The translations under genes and the position numbers were made by a program. A DNA stretch of 64,000 bases, taken from assembly GCF_018308945.1 (NCBI RefSeq), contig NZ_CP070501.1, positions 1,984,001 to 2,048,000 of the forward strand, given 5' to 3'. Of the stretch, positions 1-8,278 are shown piece after piece. The notes below the pieces were generated by a model, which saw only the letters and a list, made by a program, of their open reading frames with translations, was not told the origin of the DNA and made no database searches. The stretch's first letter is position 1; each line of letters starts with the position of its first letter. Source of the DNA: Agrococcus sp. Marseille-Q4369. Lineage in GTDB: Bacteria > Actinomycetota > Actinomycetes > Actinomycetales > Microbacteriaceae.

Positions 1-641
1 CTCCCGACATCATCCTGGACGACGCGGCCGAGCCGACGGCGCGCCGTCGGGGCCGCGGCATCCTGCGGCCCATCCTCATCGGCACCGGCGCCGCCGCGGT
101 CGTCCTCGCGGTCGCGGGCGTCGGCCTCTCGATCGCCGACGCGATGGACGACGACGATCCCGCGCCCGCCGCGTCGTCCTCGGCCTCCGCCGAGCCCGGC
201 GACGACCGCGACGACGACGTCGCCGCAGTCGCGGACGGCACGGTGCCCGCCGAGCCCGCCGACCTCGAGGCCGCGATCGAGGCCGCCGTCGTCGCCGCGG
301 GCGGCGGCGACGCGACGAGCGTCGAGGTCGAGCGCGACGGCTGGAAGGTCGACGTGCGGCTCGCCGACGGCAGCGAGGTCGAGGTGCGAGTGCCCATCTC
401 GGGCGAGCCGGTCGTGCGCGCCGACGACGACGGCGACGACTCGAGCGACCTGCCGCTCGACCCCGCGCGCGTCGCGGAGATCAGCGAGGCGGCGATCGCG
501 GCCGCGGGCGGCGGCGTCGTGGTCTCGATCGAGACCGAGGACGACGTCGACGTGCGCTTCGAGGTCGAGGTCGTCCTTGGCGGCGAGGATGTCGACGTCG
601 AGCTCGCGGAGGACCTGTCGGTGCTCTCGGTCGAGCCCTGA
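1..641 (+). CDS. PepSY-like repeat membrane protein, 3' part
   Basis: The gene begins before the window; its frame is open from base 3. The visible part encodes a short Arg-rich cytoplasmic stretch, one membrane segment (about bases 75-135), then a very Asp/Glu-rich outer domain of roughly 160 residues. That domain contains two similar units, each starting with an Ala-rich helix ending in AAGGG (near bases 270-310 and 485-515) followed by short beta strands rich in Val and acidic residues. This layout resembles tandem PepSY domains, which bind or inhibit partners at the cell surface. The assignment is by pattern only and no catalytic motif is visible. A strong hairpin follows the stop codon. 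Confidence 0.6.
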   Translation, partial: PDIILDDAAEPTARRRGRGILRPILIGTGAAAVVLAVAGVGLSIADAMDDDDPAPAASSSASAEPGDDRDDDVAAVADGTVPAEPADLEAAIEAAVVAAGGGDATSVEVERDGWKVDVRLADGSEVEVRVPISGEPVVRADDDGDDSSDLPLDPARVAEISEAAIAAAGGGVVVSIETEDDVDVRFEVEVVLGGEDVDVELAEDLSVLSVEP

Positions 642-648
642 CACGTCC

Positions 649-683
649 GGAGCGCCCGGCGAGCCCCGCTCGTCGGGCGCTCC
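649..683 (+). terminator. Hairpin terminator after the PepSY-like gene
   Basis: Two 15-base arms (649-663 and 669-683) pair with a single wobble around a 5-base loop, starting 7 bases after the stop codon. There is no clear U tract, as is common in high-GC actinobacteria. Confidence 0.7.
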
Positions 684-761
684 GGCTGTGTCGGGGGCGC
701 CGGATCACCGGGACGACACGCCGAGGCGCGTGGAATCGGGGGCGCAGGATGCGCGTTCCCG

Positions 762-2084
762 ATGCCGTGCGCGCAGTCCTGGCGCGCGCAGCGCATGGGG
801 GAGAGCAGGCTGCAGATCGAGCACGAGCCGGCGCCGGAGTACGCGTCCGGCACGCCCGCGTCGGGCGCACGACGCCGACGGATGAAGCAGGATCCTCGGA
901 TCGCCGTCGCGGCCCTCGCCGCCGCGGTCATCGCGATCGCCGGCGTCGGCGGCACCGCCGTCGCGAGTGCGGTGCCCCCGACCGCGCCGCTGAGCGTCGC
1001 TGACGTGCACCCCGAGGTGGGCGCGGCCGAGGTCGACTGGCCGGCGGGCGTCGCCGCAGCGGCCTTCCGGGTCGAGGGCGTCGACGGTGCTGTCGGCAGC
1101 GCGGGCGAGGCTGGACCGCTCCCCATGGCGAGCATCGCGAAGCTGCTGTTCGGCCTCGTGCTCCTCGACGCGCAGCCGTTGGCGGCCGGCGAGGAGGGGG
1201 CGTCGATCACGCTCGACGACAGCGACGTCGCCCACCTCGTCGATGGCGTGCGCGACGGCGCCTCGGTGCTGCCGGTCGCGGTGGGCGACGTGCTCACGCA
1301 GCGCCAGCTGCTCGAGGCCGCGATGCTCATGAGCGCGTCGAACGCCGCGATGACGCTCGCCGACTGGGCCTTCGGCAGCCACGACGGCTACCTCGCAGCC
1401 GCCGAGCGCTATCTGGCCGAGCGCGGCATCGAGGGCATCCAGGTCGCCGACGCGAGCGGCTTGAGCGACCGGGGGGTCGCCAGCGCCGCCGGCCTCCTGC
1501 AGCTCATGGGCGCTGCCGATCGCGAGCCCGCGCTGCTCGAGATCACCGGCACCGCCACGACGACGCTGCCGCGCGTCGGGCAGGTGAGCAACACCAACGA
1601 GGCGCTCGGCCGCGCCGGGATCGACAGCGGCAAGACCGGCAATCTGCACGCGCACGGACGCACGGTGCTCGCGGGCGCGACGCGCACCGTCGACGGAGCG
1701 CCCGTGCGCATCCACGTCGCCCTGCTCGGCATCCAGCCGGGCGTCGACCGGGGTGCGGCGGCCGCCGCGCTCGTCGACAGCGTGGTCGCGAACGTGCACT
1801 GGCTGACCGTGCTGCCCGCTGGCGCCGCGGTGGCGCAGTATGACGTGCCGTGGGACGACCCGGTCGCGCTCACGACGACCTCGCCCATCCGCTTCCTCCA
1901 TTGGCGCGGAGCGACGGTGACGGTGACGGTGGATGCGCCGCCCGAGTGGCGATCGGAGGGCGCGGCGGCGCTCCGGGTCGACTCGAGCGCGACCTCCTGG
2001 GCGCTCGAGGCGGCCCGGCAGCCGAGCGAGCCGAGTCCCTCCTGGCGGCTGCAGCAGGCCGCGGGCGCGTTCCTTGCGCTGTAG
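762..2084 (+). CDS. Secreted D-alanyl-D-alanine carboxypeptidase (S11-like)
   Basis: This is a penicillin-binding-type enzyme that would trim the terminal D-Ala of peptidoglycan side chains outside the membrane. The SxxK nucleophile motif is S124-I-A-K127, and a KTG box lies near residue 290 (DSGKTG). The second motif, usually SxN, reads S-A-S before NAA, so its Asn is replaced by Ser. A signal-peptide-like hydrophobic segment begins at Met41 (base 882), so the true start may be 882, or 795. None of the candidate starts has a good ribosome binding site. The region after residue 360 lacks similarity that I recognise. Family assignment is firm; activity with the altered SxN motif is less certain. 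Confidence 0.8.
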   Translation: MPCAQSWRAQRMGESRLQIEHEPAPEYASGTPASGARRRRMKQDPRIAVAALAAAVIAIAGVGGTAVASAVPPTAPLSVADVHPEVGAAEVDWPAGVAAAAFRVEGVDGAVGSAGEAGPLPMASIAKLLFGLVLLDAQPLAAGEEGASITLDDSDVAHLVDGVRDGASVLPVAVGDVLTQRQLLEAAMLMSASNAAMTLADWAFGSHDGYLAAAERYLAERGIEGIQVADASGLSDRGVASAAGLLQLMGAADREPALLEITGTATTTLPRVGQVSNTNEALGRAGIDSGKTGNLHAHGRTVLAGATRTVDGAPVRIHVALLGIQPGVDRGAAAAALVDSVVANVHWLTVLPAGAAVAQYDVPWDDPVALTTTSPIRFLHWRGATVTVTVDAPPEWRSEGAAALRVDSSATSWALEAARQPSEPSPSWRLQQAAGAFLAL

Positions 2085-2087
2085 GCG

Positions 2088-2852
2088 TCAGGCGGCGTCG
2101 ACGAAGCGCGCGAGCACCTCGGCGAACACCTTCGGCTGCTCGGAGTGCACCCAGTGGCCCGCGCCCTTGATCGTCACGCGGCGCACGTTCGGGAAGCGCG
2201 CCTCCATCTGCGGAGCGAACTCGTCGCGCACGTAGCCCGAGTCGGCGCCCGCGATCCAGAGCACCGGGCCGTCGTAGACGGCGTCGGTCTCCGGGAAGCC
2301 GCGCAGCACCGCGAGGTCGCGGCGCAGCACCTCGAGGTTCGGCAGCCACCGCCAGCCGTCGCCCTCGCGCTGCAGGCTCTGCAGCAGGAAGCCGCGCACG
2401 CCCGGATCGGGTGCGGCCTCGGCGAGCGCCTCGCTGGCCTCGGAGCGGGAGCCGAGCGCCGACAGGTCGATCGCGAGCATCGCGTCGATGTAGCGCGCGA
2501 ACTCGTCGGTCGAGCGGTAGGCGACGGGCGAGACGTCGACGACGCACAGCCGCTCGACCTTCTCGGGGTGGCGCAGCGCGGCGAGCATCGCAGCCTTGCC
2601 GCCCATCGAGTGGCCGACGAGCGCTGTCGGCTCGTCGATCGCGCTCGCCACCGCATCCGCCATCTCGAGGTAGTCGAGGCGCTCGGTCCAGCCGGAGCGG
2701 CCGTGGTTCGGCATGTCGACGAGCGTGACGCGGTGCCGGTCGGCGAGCGCCTTCGCGATCTGCGTCCAGTTCTTGCCCTGCCCGAAGAGCCCGTGGCAGA
2801 GCATGACGGGCGAGCCGCGCTCGCCCAGGCGGGTCAGGTGCAGGTCGGTCAC
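2088..2852 (-). CDS. Alpha/beta hydrolase (YbfF-like esterase family)
   Basis: This 254-residue protein has the alpha/beta hydrolase fold. The oxyanion-hole motif HGLFG is at about residues 20-24, the nucleophile elbow GHSMGG places the catalytic Ser at residue 82, an Asp-containing strand (IAGADSG) lies near 200, and the catalytic His is in GAGHWVH near 232. The order and spacing match small esterases such as YbfF, but the substrate cannot be read from sequence. The start is a GTG. It converges on the preceding carboxypeptidase gene, with only 3 bases between the stop codons. Confidence 0.85.
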   Translation of the reverse strand: MTDLHLTRLGERGSPVMLCHGLFGQGKNWTQIAKALADRHRVTLVDMPNHGRSGWTERLDYLEMADAVASAIDEPTALVGHSMGGKAAMLAALRHPEKVERLCVVDVSPVAYRSTDEFARYIDAMLAIDLSALGSRSEASEALAEAAPDPGVRGFLLQSLQREGDGWRWLPNLEVLRRDLAVLRGFPETDAVYDGPVLWIAGADSGYVRDEFAPQMEARFPNVRRVTIKGAGHWVHSEQPKVFAEVLARFVDAA

Positions 2853-2892
2853 GTCGCCACGCTACCGGCGCGACCCGCGAAGGCAGCAGGAA

Positions 2893-2925
2893 GGCGCGGC
2901 GACCGCCGGGTGGCGGTGCCGCGCC
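2893..2925 (-). terminator. Hairpin downstream of hsp20
   Basis: GC-rich arms at 2893-2907 and 2912-2925 pair with one bulged base around a GGGT loop. It lies 16 bases past the hsp20 stop on the minus strand and just before the next gene, so it likely ends the heat-shock transcript. Confidence 0.6.
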
Positions 2926-2941
2926 TGCGGAGCGGCACGGC

Positions 2942-3439
2942 TCAGCTCGTCGAGCCCGCGGGCGCCGTCGCCGAGTCGCTCTCGCTCGAGCGCGAGCCCT
3001 CGCCGGTGCCGATCTGCGTCTGCCCGCCGCCGGCGTGCTGCACCTCGATCTTGCGCGGCTTCGCGCGCTCGGCGACCGGGATGGTGAGCGTGAGCACGCC
3101 GTGCTCGTACGACGCCTCGATGCGGTCGAGGTCGACGTCGTTGCCGAGGCTCAGCTGGCGCATGTAGCGGCCGGCGGGCCGCTCCTGCGCGATCCACTGC
3201 CGCTGGTCGCCGCCGCCGATCGTGCGCTCGGCCTGGATCGTCAGCGTGCCGGCGTCGATGCCGAGGTCGATCGAACCCGGGTCGATGCCCGGCAGGTCGA
3301 CGTGCACGACGTAGTGATCGCCGGAGCGGTAGAGATCCATCGGCATCCAGCTCGAGGCCGCCGCGGCGCCACCGGCGCCGCTCAGCAGTCGAGCGGTCAT
3401 CCTGTCCATCTCACGGAACGGGTCGAAGGTCAGTGCCAT
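2942..3439 (-). CDS. hsp20: Hsp20 / alpha-crystallin small heat-shock protein
   Basis: This 165-residue chaperone holds unfolding proteins during heat stress. Its alpha-crystallin core runs from about residue 35 to 135 and includes the family's VHVDLPGIDP strand and the GVLTLTIP motif near the end of the core. The tail is rich in Gly, Ser and Gln. The start at 3439 is chosen because a strong ribosome binding site (GGAGGAGGT) lies 7 bases before it; a longer frame would run back into the CIRCE operator. That perfect CIRCE element, about 100 bases upstream, points to HrcA repression. Confidence 0.95.
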   Translation of the reverse strand: MALTFDPFREMDRMTARLLSGAGGAAAASSWMPMDLYRSGDHYVVHVDLPGIDPGSIDLGIDAGTLTIQAERTIGGGDQRQWIAQERPAGRYMRQLSLGNDVDLDRIEASYEHGVLTLTIPVAERAKPRKIEVQHAGGGQTQIGTGEGSRSSESDSATAPAGSTS

Positions 3440-3536
3440 TGACAACCACCTCCTCCACGTGCGGCCGCGCCCTGTGCGACGGCCGTCGGTGTCTTCGGCA
3501 GCTCCCTCGGGCTCTGCCCCGAGGAGCGCCTCCATT

Positions 3537-3563
3537 TTAGCACTCGACCCAAGAGAGTGCTAA
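3537..3563 (-). promoter_or_regulatory. CIRCE operator (HrcA site) of hsp20
   Basis: The sequence is TTAGCACTC, nine bases, then GAGTGCTAA: a perfect match to the CIRCE inverted repeat bound by the heat-shock repressor HrcA. It lies about 100 bases upstream of the hsp20 start, so hsp20 should be derepressed on heat shock. hrcA itself is not in the window. Confidence 0.97.
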
Positions 3564-3606
3564 CGCCTCGCTTCGAGACTGCTGGGAGCCGGAGGCGTGC
3601 TGGCGG

Positions 3607-4374
3607 CTAGCTGCGATCGCTCACGTCGAAGCCCGCGCGATCCACGCGGCGGTGGAAGCGCATGCCCGCGAGGCCGCCGAGCACGGCCCCGATGAGCGCG
3701 ACGACCGCGACCACGACCGCCGAGATGATCGTCGCGAGCGTCGCCTGGTCCTCCGGGAGCGGCAGGGTCGGCATCGAGCCGGGCGGCAGCGCGAAGTTCT
3801 GCCCCGCGACGAGCCCGATGATCGCTGCGACGATCGCGATCACGACCGCCCACACCCAGACGGCGACGCCTTGCTTCGCGCCGTCGAAGCGCGCCATCCG
3901 GCCGGCGACGTAACCGCCGCAGTAGTAGGCGATGAACCAGATGACGAGCAGGATGACCGCGCCCCAGATGCCGGCGGACTGCAGGTCCTGCTGCGCTCCC
4001 TCGACGACGTCGTCGACGTCGCGGCCGGAGAGCGATGCGATGAGCGCGCCGATCGCGGCGGCGAGCGCGATGAGGAGCACCACGGCGCCGGTGGCGGTGA
4101 GCCAGCCGAAGAACGCCGCGCCCGCCTTCACCCCGCCGAAGCGCTCGCGCTCGCGCGCGACGACCGCCTCGCGATCGTGGCGCAGGTCGCCGGTCACGCG
4201 GTCGTCGTCGTGCCGCCGCTCGCGAGCGTCGGTGGCTCCGGAGCGGTCGTCGTCGTGCCGGTGCGCTCGCGCCTCGGTGGCAGCGGAGCGGCCGTCGTCG
4301 AGCGTCGAGGCATCCCGGTCCGGATCGTAGGGGCGGCTCCGCGGAGTGGAGTCGTCCGGGCCCTGTGCGGTCAT
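3607..4374 (-). CDS. Four-helix membrane protein with charged N-terminus
   Basis: The protein has 255 residues. Residues 1-75 are highly charged (Asp, Arg, His repeats such as HRHDDDRSG and RRHDDDR). Four membrane segments follow, with a conserved-looking YYCGGYVAGRMAR turn between the second and third and a GGLAGMRFHRR end. This resembles YrzE/TIGR04086-type small membrane proteins of unknown function. The start at 4374 follows GAGGAG at good spacing. The gene points away from the transposon, whose left end lies 84 bases upstream of it. Confidence 0.7.
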   Translation of the reverse strand: MTAQGPDDSTPRSRPYDPDRDASTLDDGRSAATEARAHRHDDDRSGATDARERRHDDDRVTGDLRHDREAVVARERERFGGVKAGAAFFGWLTATGAVVLLIALAAAIGALIASLSGRDVDDVVEGAQQDLQSAGIWGAVILLVIWFIAYYCGGYVAGRMARFDGAKQGVAVWVWAVVIAIVAAIIGLVAGQNFALPPGSMPTLPLPEDQATLATIISAVVVAVVALIGAVLGGLAGMRFHRRVDRAGFDVSDRS

Positions 4375-4453
4375 GTCGAGCTCCTCACATCGGTCACGTC
4401 GTCGTGGTCGATCGGGGCGCCGGTGCGGCGACCGTCCCTTCAGTATCCGCCGC

Positions 4454-4458
4454 CGAGC
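4454..4458. repeat. Target site duplication CGAGC, left copy
   Basis: The five bases CGAGC lie directly before the transposon's first base (TGT at 4459). The same five bases directly follow the far end at 37093. A 5-bp duplication is the size made by Tn7-type transposases. Confidence 0.9.
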
Positions 4459-4556
4459 TGTAGGTTCTCGCGCGCCGTGCCGCACGAGATCCCCGTGGTT
4501 CCGGGGAAGTCGGGCGGCAGTTGTGCGCCCGCGATTCTCACGTTCTTGTCGCACTC
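4459..4556 (+). repeat. Transposon left end (outer)
   Basis: About 98 bases from TGTAGGTTC inward are nearly the same as 27458-27555 (roughly a dozen mismatches, no gaps needed). It contains an inverted TnsB-like box CTTGTCGCA at 4545-4553 and a weaker one at 4519-4528. Confidence 0.85.
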
Positions 4557-4726
4557 TTCAGGGAACGGCTGAGGCCGTGGTGCTGCGGCTTCCGCCTCTT
4601 GCGTGATTCCCAGAGCTGATAATCGGGTTCGCCAACGAATCCGATGTCTGAGCTGTCTGCTCGATCCGCGGACCGGGTGCCTTCATCTGGCGCGACAGCA
4701 TCGTTCTACGGTGATAACATCGTCGT

Positions 4727-5137
4727 ATGTCGATAACTAGGCGCCGAGTCTCCTTCTTGGATGTCGAAGCCACAGACGCGTTCGCGCATCTATTTCAGGC
4801 GATGGCCGATCGGTCCCGGCTGAGCGTGCTTCAGCATCTCTCCTTGGGTGAACACCGCGTGCGCGACCTGGTGGAGCACCTGGATCTTGCGCAGTCCACG
4901 GTCAGCAAGCACATCGCGTTTCTTGGCGAGTGTGGCTTGGTCGATGCGCGGATCGACGGGCGGTCAACCTGGTATGCGTTGGCGGAGCCGGTGGCGCTCG
5001 GCGCTTTGATTGTCGCGGCAGAGCGGCTGCTTGAGGCTACCGGCTCGCGGTATGCGCTTTGCGCGCATCTGACCGCGGCCGCGCGCAGCGTCGAGGGCGC
5101 TTCACGGGAGGAGGATGTGCATGGGAACGACGCATAG
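4727..5137 (+). CDS. ArsR/SmtB-family metal-responsive repressor
   Basis: The 136-residue winged-helix protein has the ArsR core at residues 15-95, with the recognition helix around LDLAQSTVSKHIAFL. It carries Cys in GECGLVD and a C-terminal Cys-His pair (CAHL), possible metal ligands. It overlaps the start of a cation efflux gene, so it most likely represses that operon until metal binds. There is no ribosome binding site. A -10-like TAACAT sits 6 bases before the ATG, which suggests a leaderless transcript. The direct repeat GATAAC at 4713-4718 and 4732-4737 straddles the start and could be part of its operator. Confidence 0.85.
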   Translation: MSITRRRVSFLDVEATDAFAHLFQAMADRSRLSVLQHLSLGEHRVRDLVEHLDLAQSTVSKHIAFLGECGLVDARIDGRSTWYALAEPVALGALIVAAERLLEATGSRYALCAHLTAAARSVEGASREEDVHGNDA

Positions 5138-6059
5138 CCACGGGTCGAGCAGCGGCACTGGGGAGGCGGGTGACTTCCGAGTCCGGCTCGGCATCGCTTT
5201 CGGTCTCACGATCACAATCGTTGTTGCGCAGTTGATCGGCTCTATCGTGACGGGGAGCCTCGCGCTTCTCACCGACACGGCGCACGCCATTACTGACGCC
5301 TCAGGGCTGTTGGTCGCGCTGATCGCGGCGACACTCATGCGGCAACCGTCAACGTCAAAGCGAACATGGGGATTCAGGCGCATCGAGGTAATCGCTGCAC
5401 TGGGGCAGGCCACGCTGCTGCTCGCCGTGGGCGTGTATGCGGCCGTCGAAGGCATTCGTCGGCTCTTCGAGCCTCCCGAGATCCCAGCATCCGAGTTGAT
5501 CGTGTTCGGCGTGGTCGGACTCGTCGTGAACATCATCGCGATCGTGGTGCTCTCCGCGAATCGCGGCGCGAACTTCAACATGCGGGCCGCGTTCCTCGAG
5601 GTGCTGAACGATGCGCTGGGTTCCCTCGGCGTCATCGCCGCCGCAATCATCATCTGGACGACCGGCTTCCAGCAGGCGGACGCGATCGCCGGCCTCTTCA
5701 TCGCCGCGCTGATCGCGCCGCGAGCGTTCCTCCTGATGAAGGAGACCGCGGGTGTACTCATGGAGTTCACCCCGAAGGGGCTCGACCTTGACGAGGTCCG
5801 TCGCCACATCCTCGAGCTCGAGCACGTGGTCGCTGTCCACGACCTGCACGCCTCCACCGTCGCGACAGGATTGCCGACGATCAGCGCGCACGTGGTGGTC
5901 GACGACGAGTGCTTCACCGACGGGCACGCAGCCGAAGTCCTCCAGGACATTCAACAGTGTGTCGCCGGGCACTTTTCGATCGCGGTGCCGCATTCGACCT
6001 TCCAGATCGAGACCGCGCGGATCAGTGAGCAGGAGGCGACTGGCGTCAGGCATCCGTAG
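5121..6059 (+). CDS. Cation diffusion facilitator (CzcD-like metal exporter)
   Basis: This 312-residue CDF protein exports divalent metal in exchange for protons. Six membrane segments span about residues 20-215, and a cytoplasmic ferredoxin-like domain follows. Membrane helix 2 has the usual HxxxD metal site (DTAHAITDAS). Helix 5 reads EVLNDALGS, so the usual His of its HxxxD site is Glu, which may shift metal choice. A His-rich start (TTHSHGSSSG) precedes helix 1. The start at 5121 is chosen because GGGAGGAGG ends 6 bases before it; the ATG at 5115 would sit right on that site. It overlaps the repressor gene by 17 bases. Confidence 0.9.
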   Translation: MGTTHSHGSSSGTGEAGDFRVRLGIAFGLTITIVVAQLIGSIVTGSLALLTDTAHAITDASGLLVALIAATLMRQPSTSKRTWGFRRIEVIAALGQATLLLAVGVYAAVEGIRRLFEPPEIPASELIVFGVVGLVVNIIAIVVLSANRGANFNMRAAFLEVLNDALGSLGVIAAAIIIWTTGFQQADAIAGLFIAALIAPRAFLLMKETAGVLMEFTPKGLDLDEVRRHILELEHVVAVHDLHASTVATGLPTISAHVVVDDECFTDGHAAEVLQDIQQCVAGHFSIAVPHSTFQIETARISEQEATGVRHP

Positions 6060-6115
6060 GTGGTGCCGACGCCGGGTCACGCTGCAGAGTCCTGGTGTCG
6101 GCCTAGCATGGGAGC

Positions 6116-6751
6116 ATGCTGCTTATCGTTGCCGCCGCTGCGGCTGTCATCCTCCTGCCTTCCCACGCATCCGTCACCGGCTCGACTCCGGCCAACGGAG
6201 ATGTGGTCGTGGAGCAGCCGGGCACGTTCAGCGTCGTGATGAACGAGGAGATCCTTGCGATCGAGGGGGCGAGCGGGGCCAACGTGATGCAGTTGACGGG
6301 CGCCGAGGGGTTGTTCTATGGCGATGGCTGCATCGCCGTAGAGGGCGGAACCATCGCGCTCGACGCCGAACTCGGTGGAGCTGGCGACTATACCTTGACG
6401 TATCAGCTCGTGTCGGCCGATGGACACGCGGTCGACGGTGTCATCGATTTCGCGTTCGAACCAGCATCGGGTGCTGGAGGTGCGAGGGGCGGTGAAGCCG
6501 CACCGGTGTGTGGAGACAGCGCTCCCGCGTCGTCGGCGCCCGCTTCCCCGGAGACGGGCGACAGTAGTTCATCGAGCTCGCCGGAGGCTACCGCGGCGGC
6601 TGAGACGGGTGCTGAGGACCAGGCGGCAGAGGGAGGCAACCTGCCGCTGTTGGTCGCCGGAGGGATCGCAGCGATTGTCGTGGCCACGGGGATCGTCTTC
6701 GCGATCAAGCGCCGCTCTGGCCGGGGGGGCGGGGGAGCCGACCCGAGCTAA
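6116..6751 (+). CDS. copC: CopC-domain copper-binding surface protein
   Basis: The 211-residue protein begins with a hydrophobic signal segment that ends just before HASVTGSTPANGD, the usual mature N-terminus of CopC, whose first His is a copper ligand. The CopC beta-sandwich continues to about residue 118 (YQLVSADGHAVDG). An acidic Ser/Pro/Ala-rich linker and a single C-terminal membrane segment with a positive tail follow. It would hold copper at the outer face of the membrane. An in-frame stop 12 bases before the ATG fixes the start region. Its stop overlaps the convergent M23 gene by 4 bases. Confidence 0.85.
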   Translation: MLLIVAAAAAVILLPSHASVTGSTPANGDVVVEQPGTFSVVMNEEILAIEGASGANVMQLTGAEGLFYGDGCIAVEGGTIALDAELGGAGDYTLTYQLVSADGHAVDGVIDFAFEPASGAGGARGGEAAPVCGDSAPASSAPASPETGDSSSSSSPEATAAAETGAEDQAAEGGNLPLLVAGGIAAIVVATGIVFAIKRRSGRGGGGADPS

Positions 6752-7926
6752 CGGCTCTCGAGCCGCGTTTCGCGGGTCTGCAACCAGAGCAGGGGGTCGA
6801 AGGACACGTAGTCGCTGTTCTTCAGTTCGAGGTGCAGGTGCGGTCCGGTGGATCTGCCGGTGCTGCCGACCTGACCGACGACAGTCGACACGTCGACGAC
6901 CTGACCGACTTCGACCCGGATGGACCCCGCCTGCATGTGCGGGTACCAGGACTGCACGAATTGACCGTTGATGTTGTGGTCCACGAAGACGGCATAGCCG
7001 CCGCCGCCCGGGTTGTTGCCCTGCCAGACGGCTGAGACGACGCCGTTAGCGATCGGGCGGATCTCCTGCCCAGGGGGAAGCGGGATGTCGGTGCCACCGT
7101 GCATGCCACCGGACCGGTATCCGAAGCCACTCGAGATCGGCAGCTGCGAAATCTGCGGAAACGGTGTCTGCACATAGTCGGTCTCGAGCATCGACCAGGC
7201 ATCGGGGAAGGCGGGGCTCCCGCCGTAGTACGTGCCGCCGCGCTCCGTGTCCGCGACCACCTGGATTGCGGCTCGTTCCTCGGGTGACATCAGCGCCGCT
7301 TCGAGGGGGTCGTTGACGATGATCTCGTCGCGGGCGAAGAGGGTCGTCGCCTCCGCGGTGACGGGATCCAGTGCTTGCACATCCGGTTCGAGCTGCGCGA
7401 CCTCGGGATCGAGCTCGGCGGGAAGCTGCATCGCTTGGGCGGGCAAGGACGTGACGACGACGAGCGAGCCGATGAACAGCAGGGCCGCACCGGCGGTCAC
7501 CTTCCGCGCGATCCGGCGGAGGCGCCTGGACGCCGTGTCGGATGGGCGCGACGGCGGGGCAGGAGGGGCGGCCCGGAGCGGCAATACGCGAGCGGCCCGA
7601 ATGGTGGGAACATGCTCGCCGCCGTTTCCCAGCGCCGCGGCGTCGACGACGATGTGCGAAGCGCGCGCCGGCTCGGCAAGCTGGACAGGGATGGCGCGCG
7701 CCGTGCGCGTGGCGGCTTCGCGGATGGCGCGGCGGCTCGTGTAGATCGGTGGCGAGCCCTCCGCCACGGTGGCCCGCGCGCTAGTACGAGCTTCCGCCGC
7801 GGTCTGCGCGATCTTCGCAGCAGCACGCTCGCGCTCGCGCATCGACTTACGAGTCAAGACCTGAGGCGTGTCTGGCGAGGCGGTTTCATGTAGTGCGCCA
7901 GCTGACCGGTCGGGTTCTGGTGTCAC
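6748..7926 (-). CDS. M23 peptidoglycan endopeptidase, membrane-anchored
   Basis: The 392-residue protein has a long cytoplasmic region (residues 1-140, with charged coiled stretches near 30-60), one membrane segment at about 145-165, and a C-terminal LytM/M23 domain from about 255 to 385. Zinc ligands are visible in GMHGGTD (HxxxD) and in GPHLHLEL (HxH). It would cut peptide crosslinks outside the membrane. The start is a GTG with a weak ribosome site; Met29 (7842) is an alternative. It is divergent from another M23 gene, and the two share a GTAAC-N6-GTAAC element. Confidence 0.88.
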   Translation of the reverse strand: MTPEPDRSAGALHETASPDTPQVLTRKSMRERERAAAKIAQTAAEARTSARATVAEGSPPIYTSRRAIREAATRTARAIPVQLAEPARASHIVVDAAALGNGGEHVPTIRAARVLPLRAAPPAPPSRPSDTASRRLRRIARKVTAGAALLFIGSLVVVTSLPAQAMQLPAELDPEVAQLEPDVQALDPVTAEATTLFARDEIIVNDPLEAALMSPEERAAIQVVADTERGGTYYGGSPAFPDAWSMLETDYVQTPFPQISQLPISSGFGYRSGGMHGGTDIPLPPGQEIRPIANGVVSAVWQGNNPGGGGYAVFVDHNINGQFVQSWYPHMQAGSIRVEVGQVVDVSTVVGQVGSTGRSTGPHLHLELKNSDYVSFDPLLWLQTRETRLESR

Positions 7927-8049
7927 GCGTAGCTTGGTCCTTGGTTGGGAACGATCAGTATCGACATTCGAGACAAGGCATGAAGCAGGTCATGCTCATG
8001 CCGTCGTCGCGCGCGCAACCTGTGTCGCCAGCGCAATCCTCCGTCTAAA

Positions 8050-8065
8050 GTAACGGAACGGTAAC
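8050..8065. promoter_or_regulatory. GTAAC-N6-GTAAC element (MtrA-box-like)
   Basis: Two GTAAC half sites repeat directly with an 11-base period, between two divergent M23 peptidase genes. The same arrangement (as GTTAC-N6-GTTAC) occurs at 14059-14074 before an NlpC/P60 gene. MtrA, an actinobacterial response regulator of cell-wall hydrolases, binds direct repeats of this kind; the link is an inference. Confidence 0.55.
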
Positions 8066-8278
8066 GGAGGGGCAAGTCTTGACTGCGCGCCTGCAAGGGA
8101 GGTGCCGGCGCCAGCGCTGATTCCAGACACGCCCCGCCAGCCTTCGCCGATCGCGACTCTCAGGTGGAACATGAATGTTGATATCTTGGCCAGGCTCGGC
8201 TTTGGCCGGGCTTGGCTTGCGACGACTGGCTTGAGTCAGCGGGTAGTGCAGCGCTTTAGTGCTGCCGGACGGGAAGAG

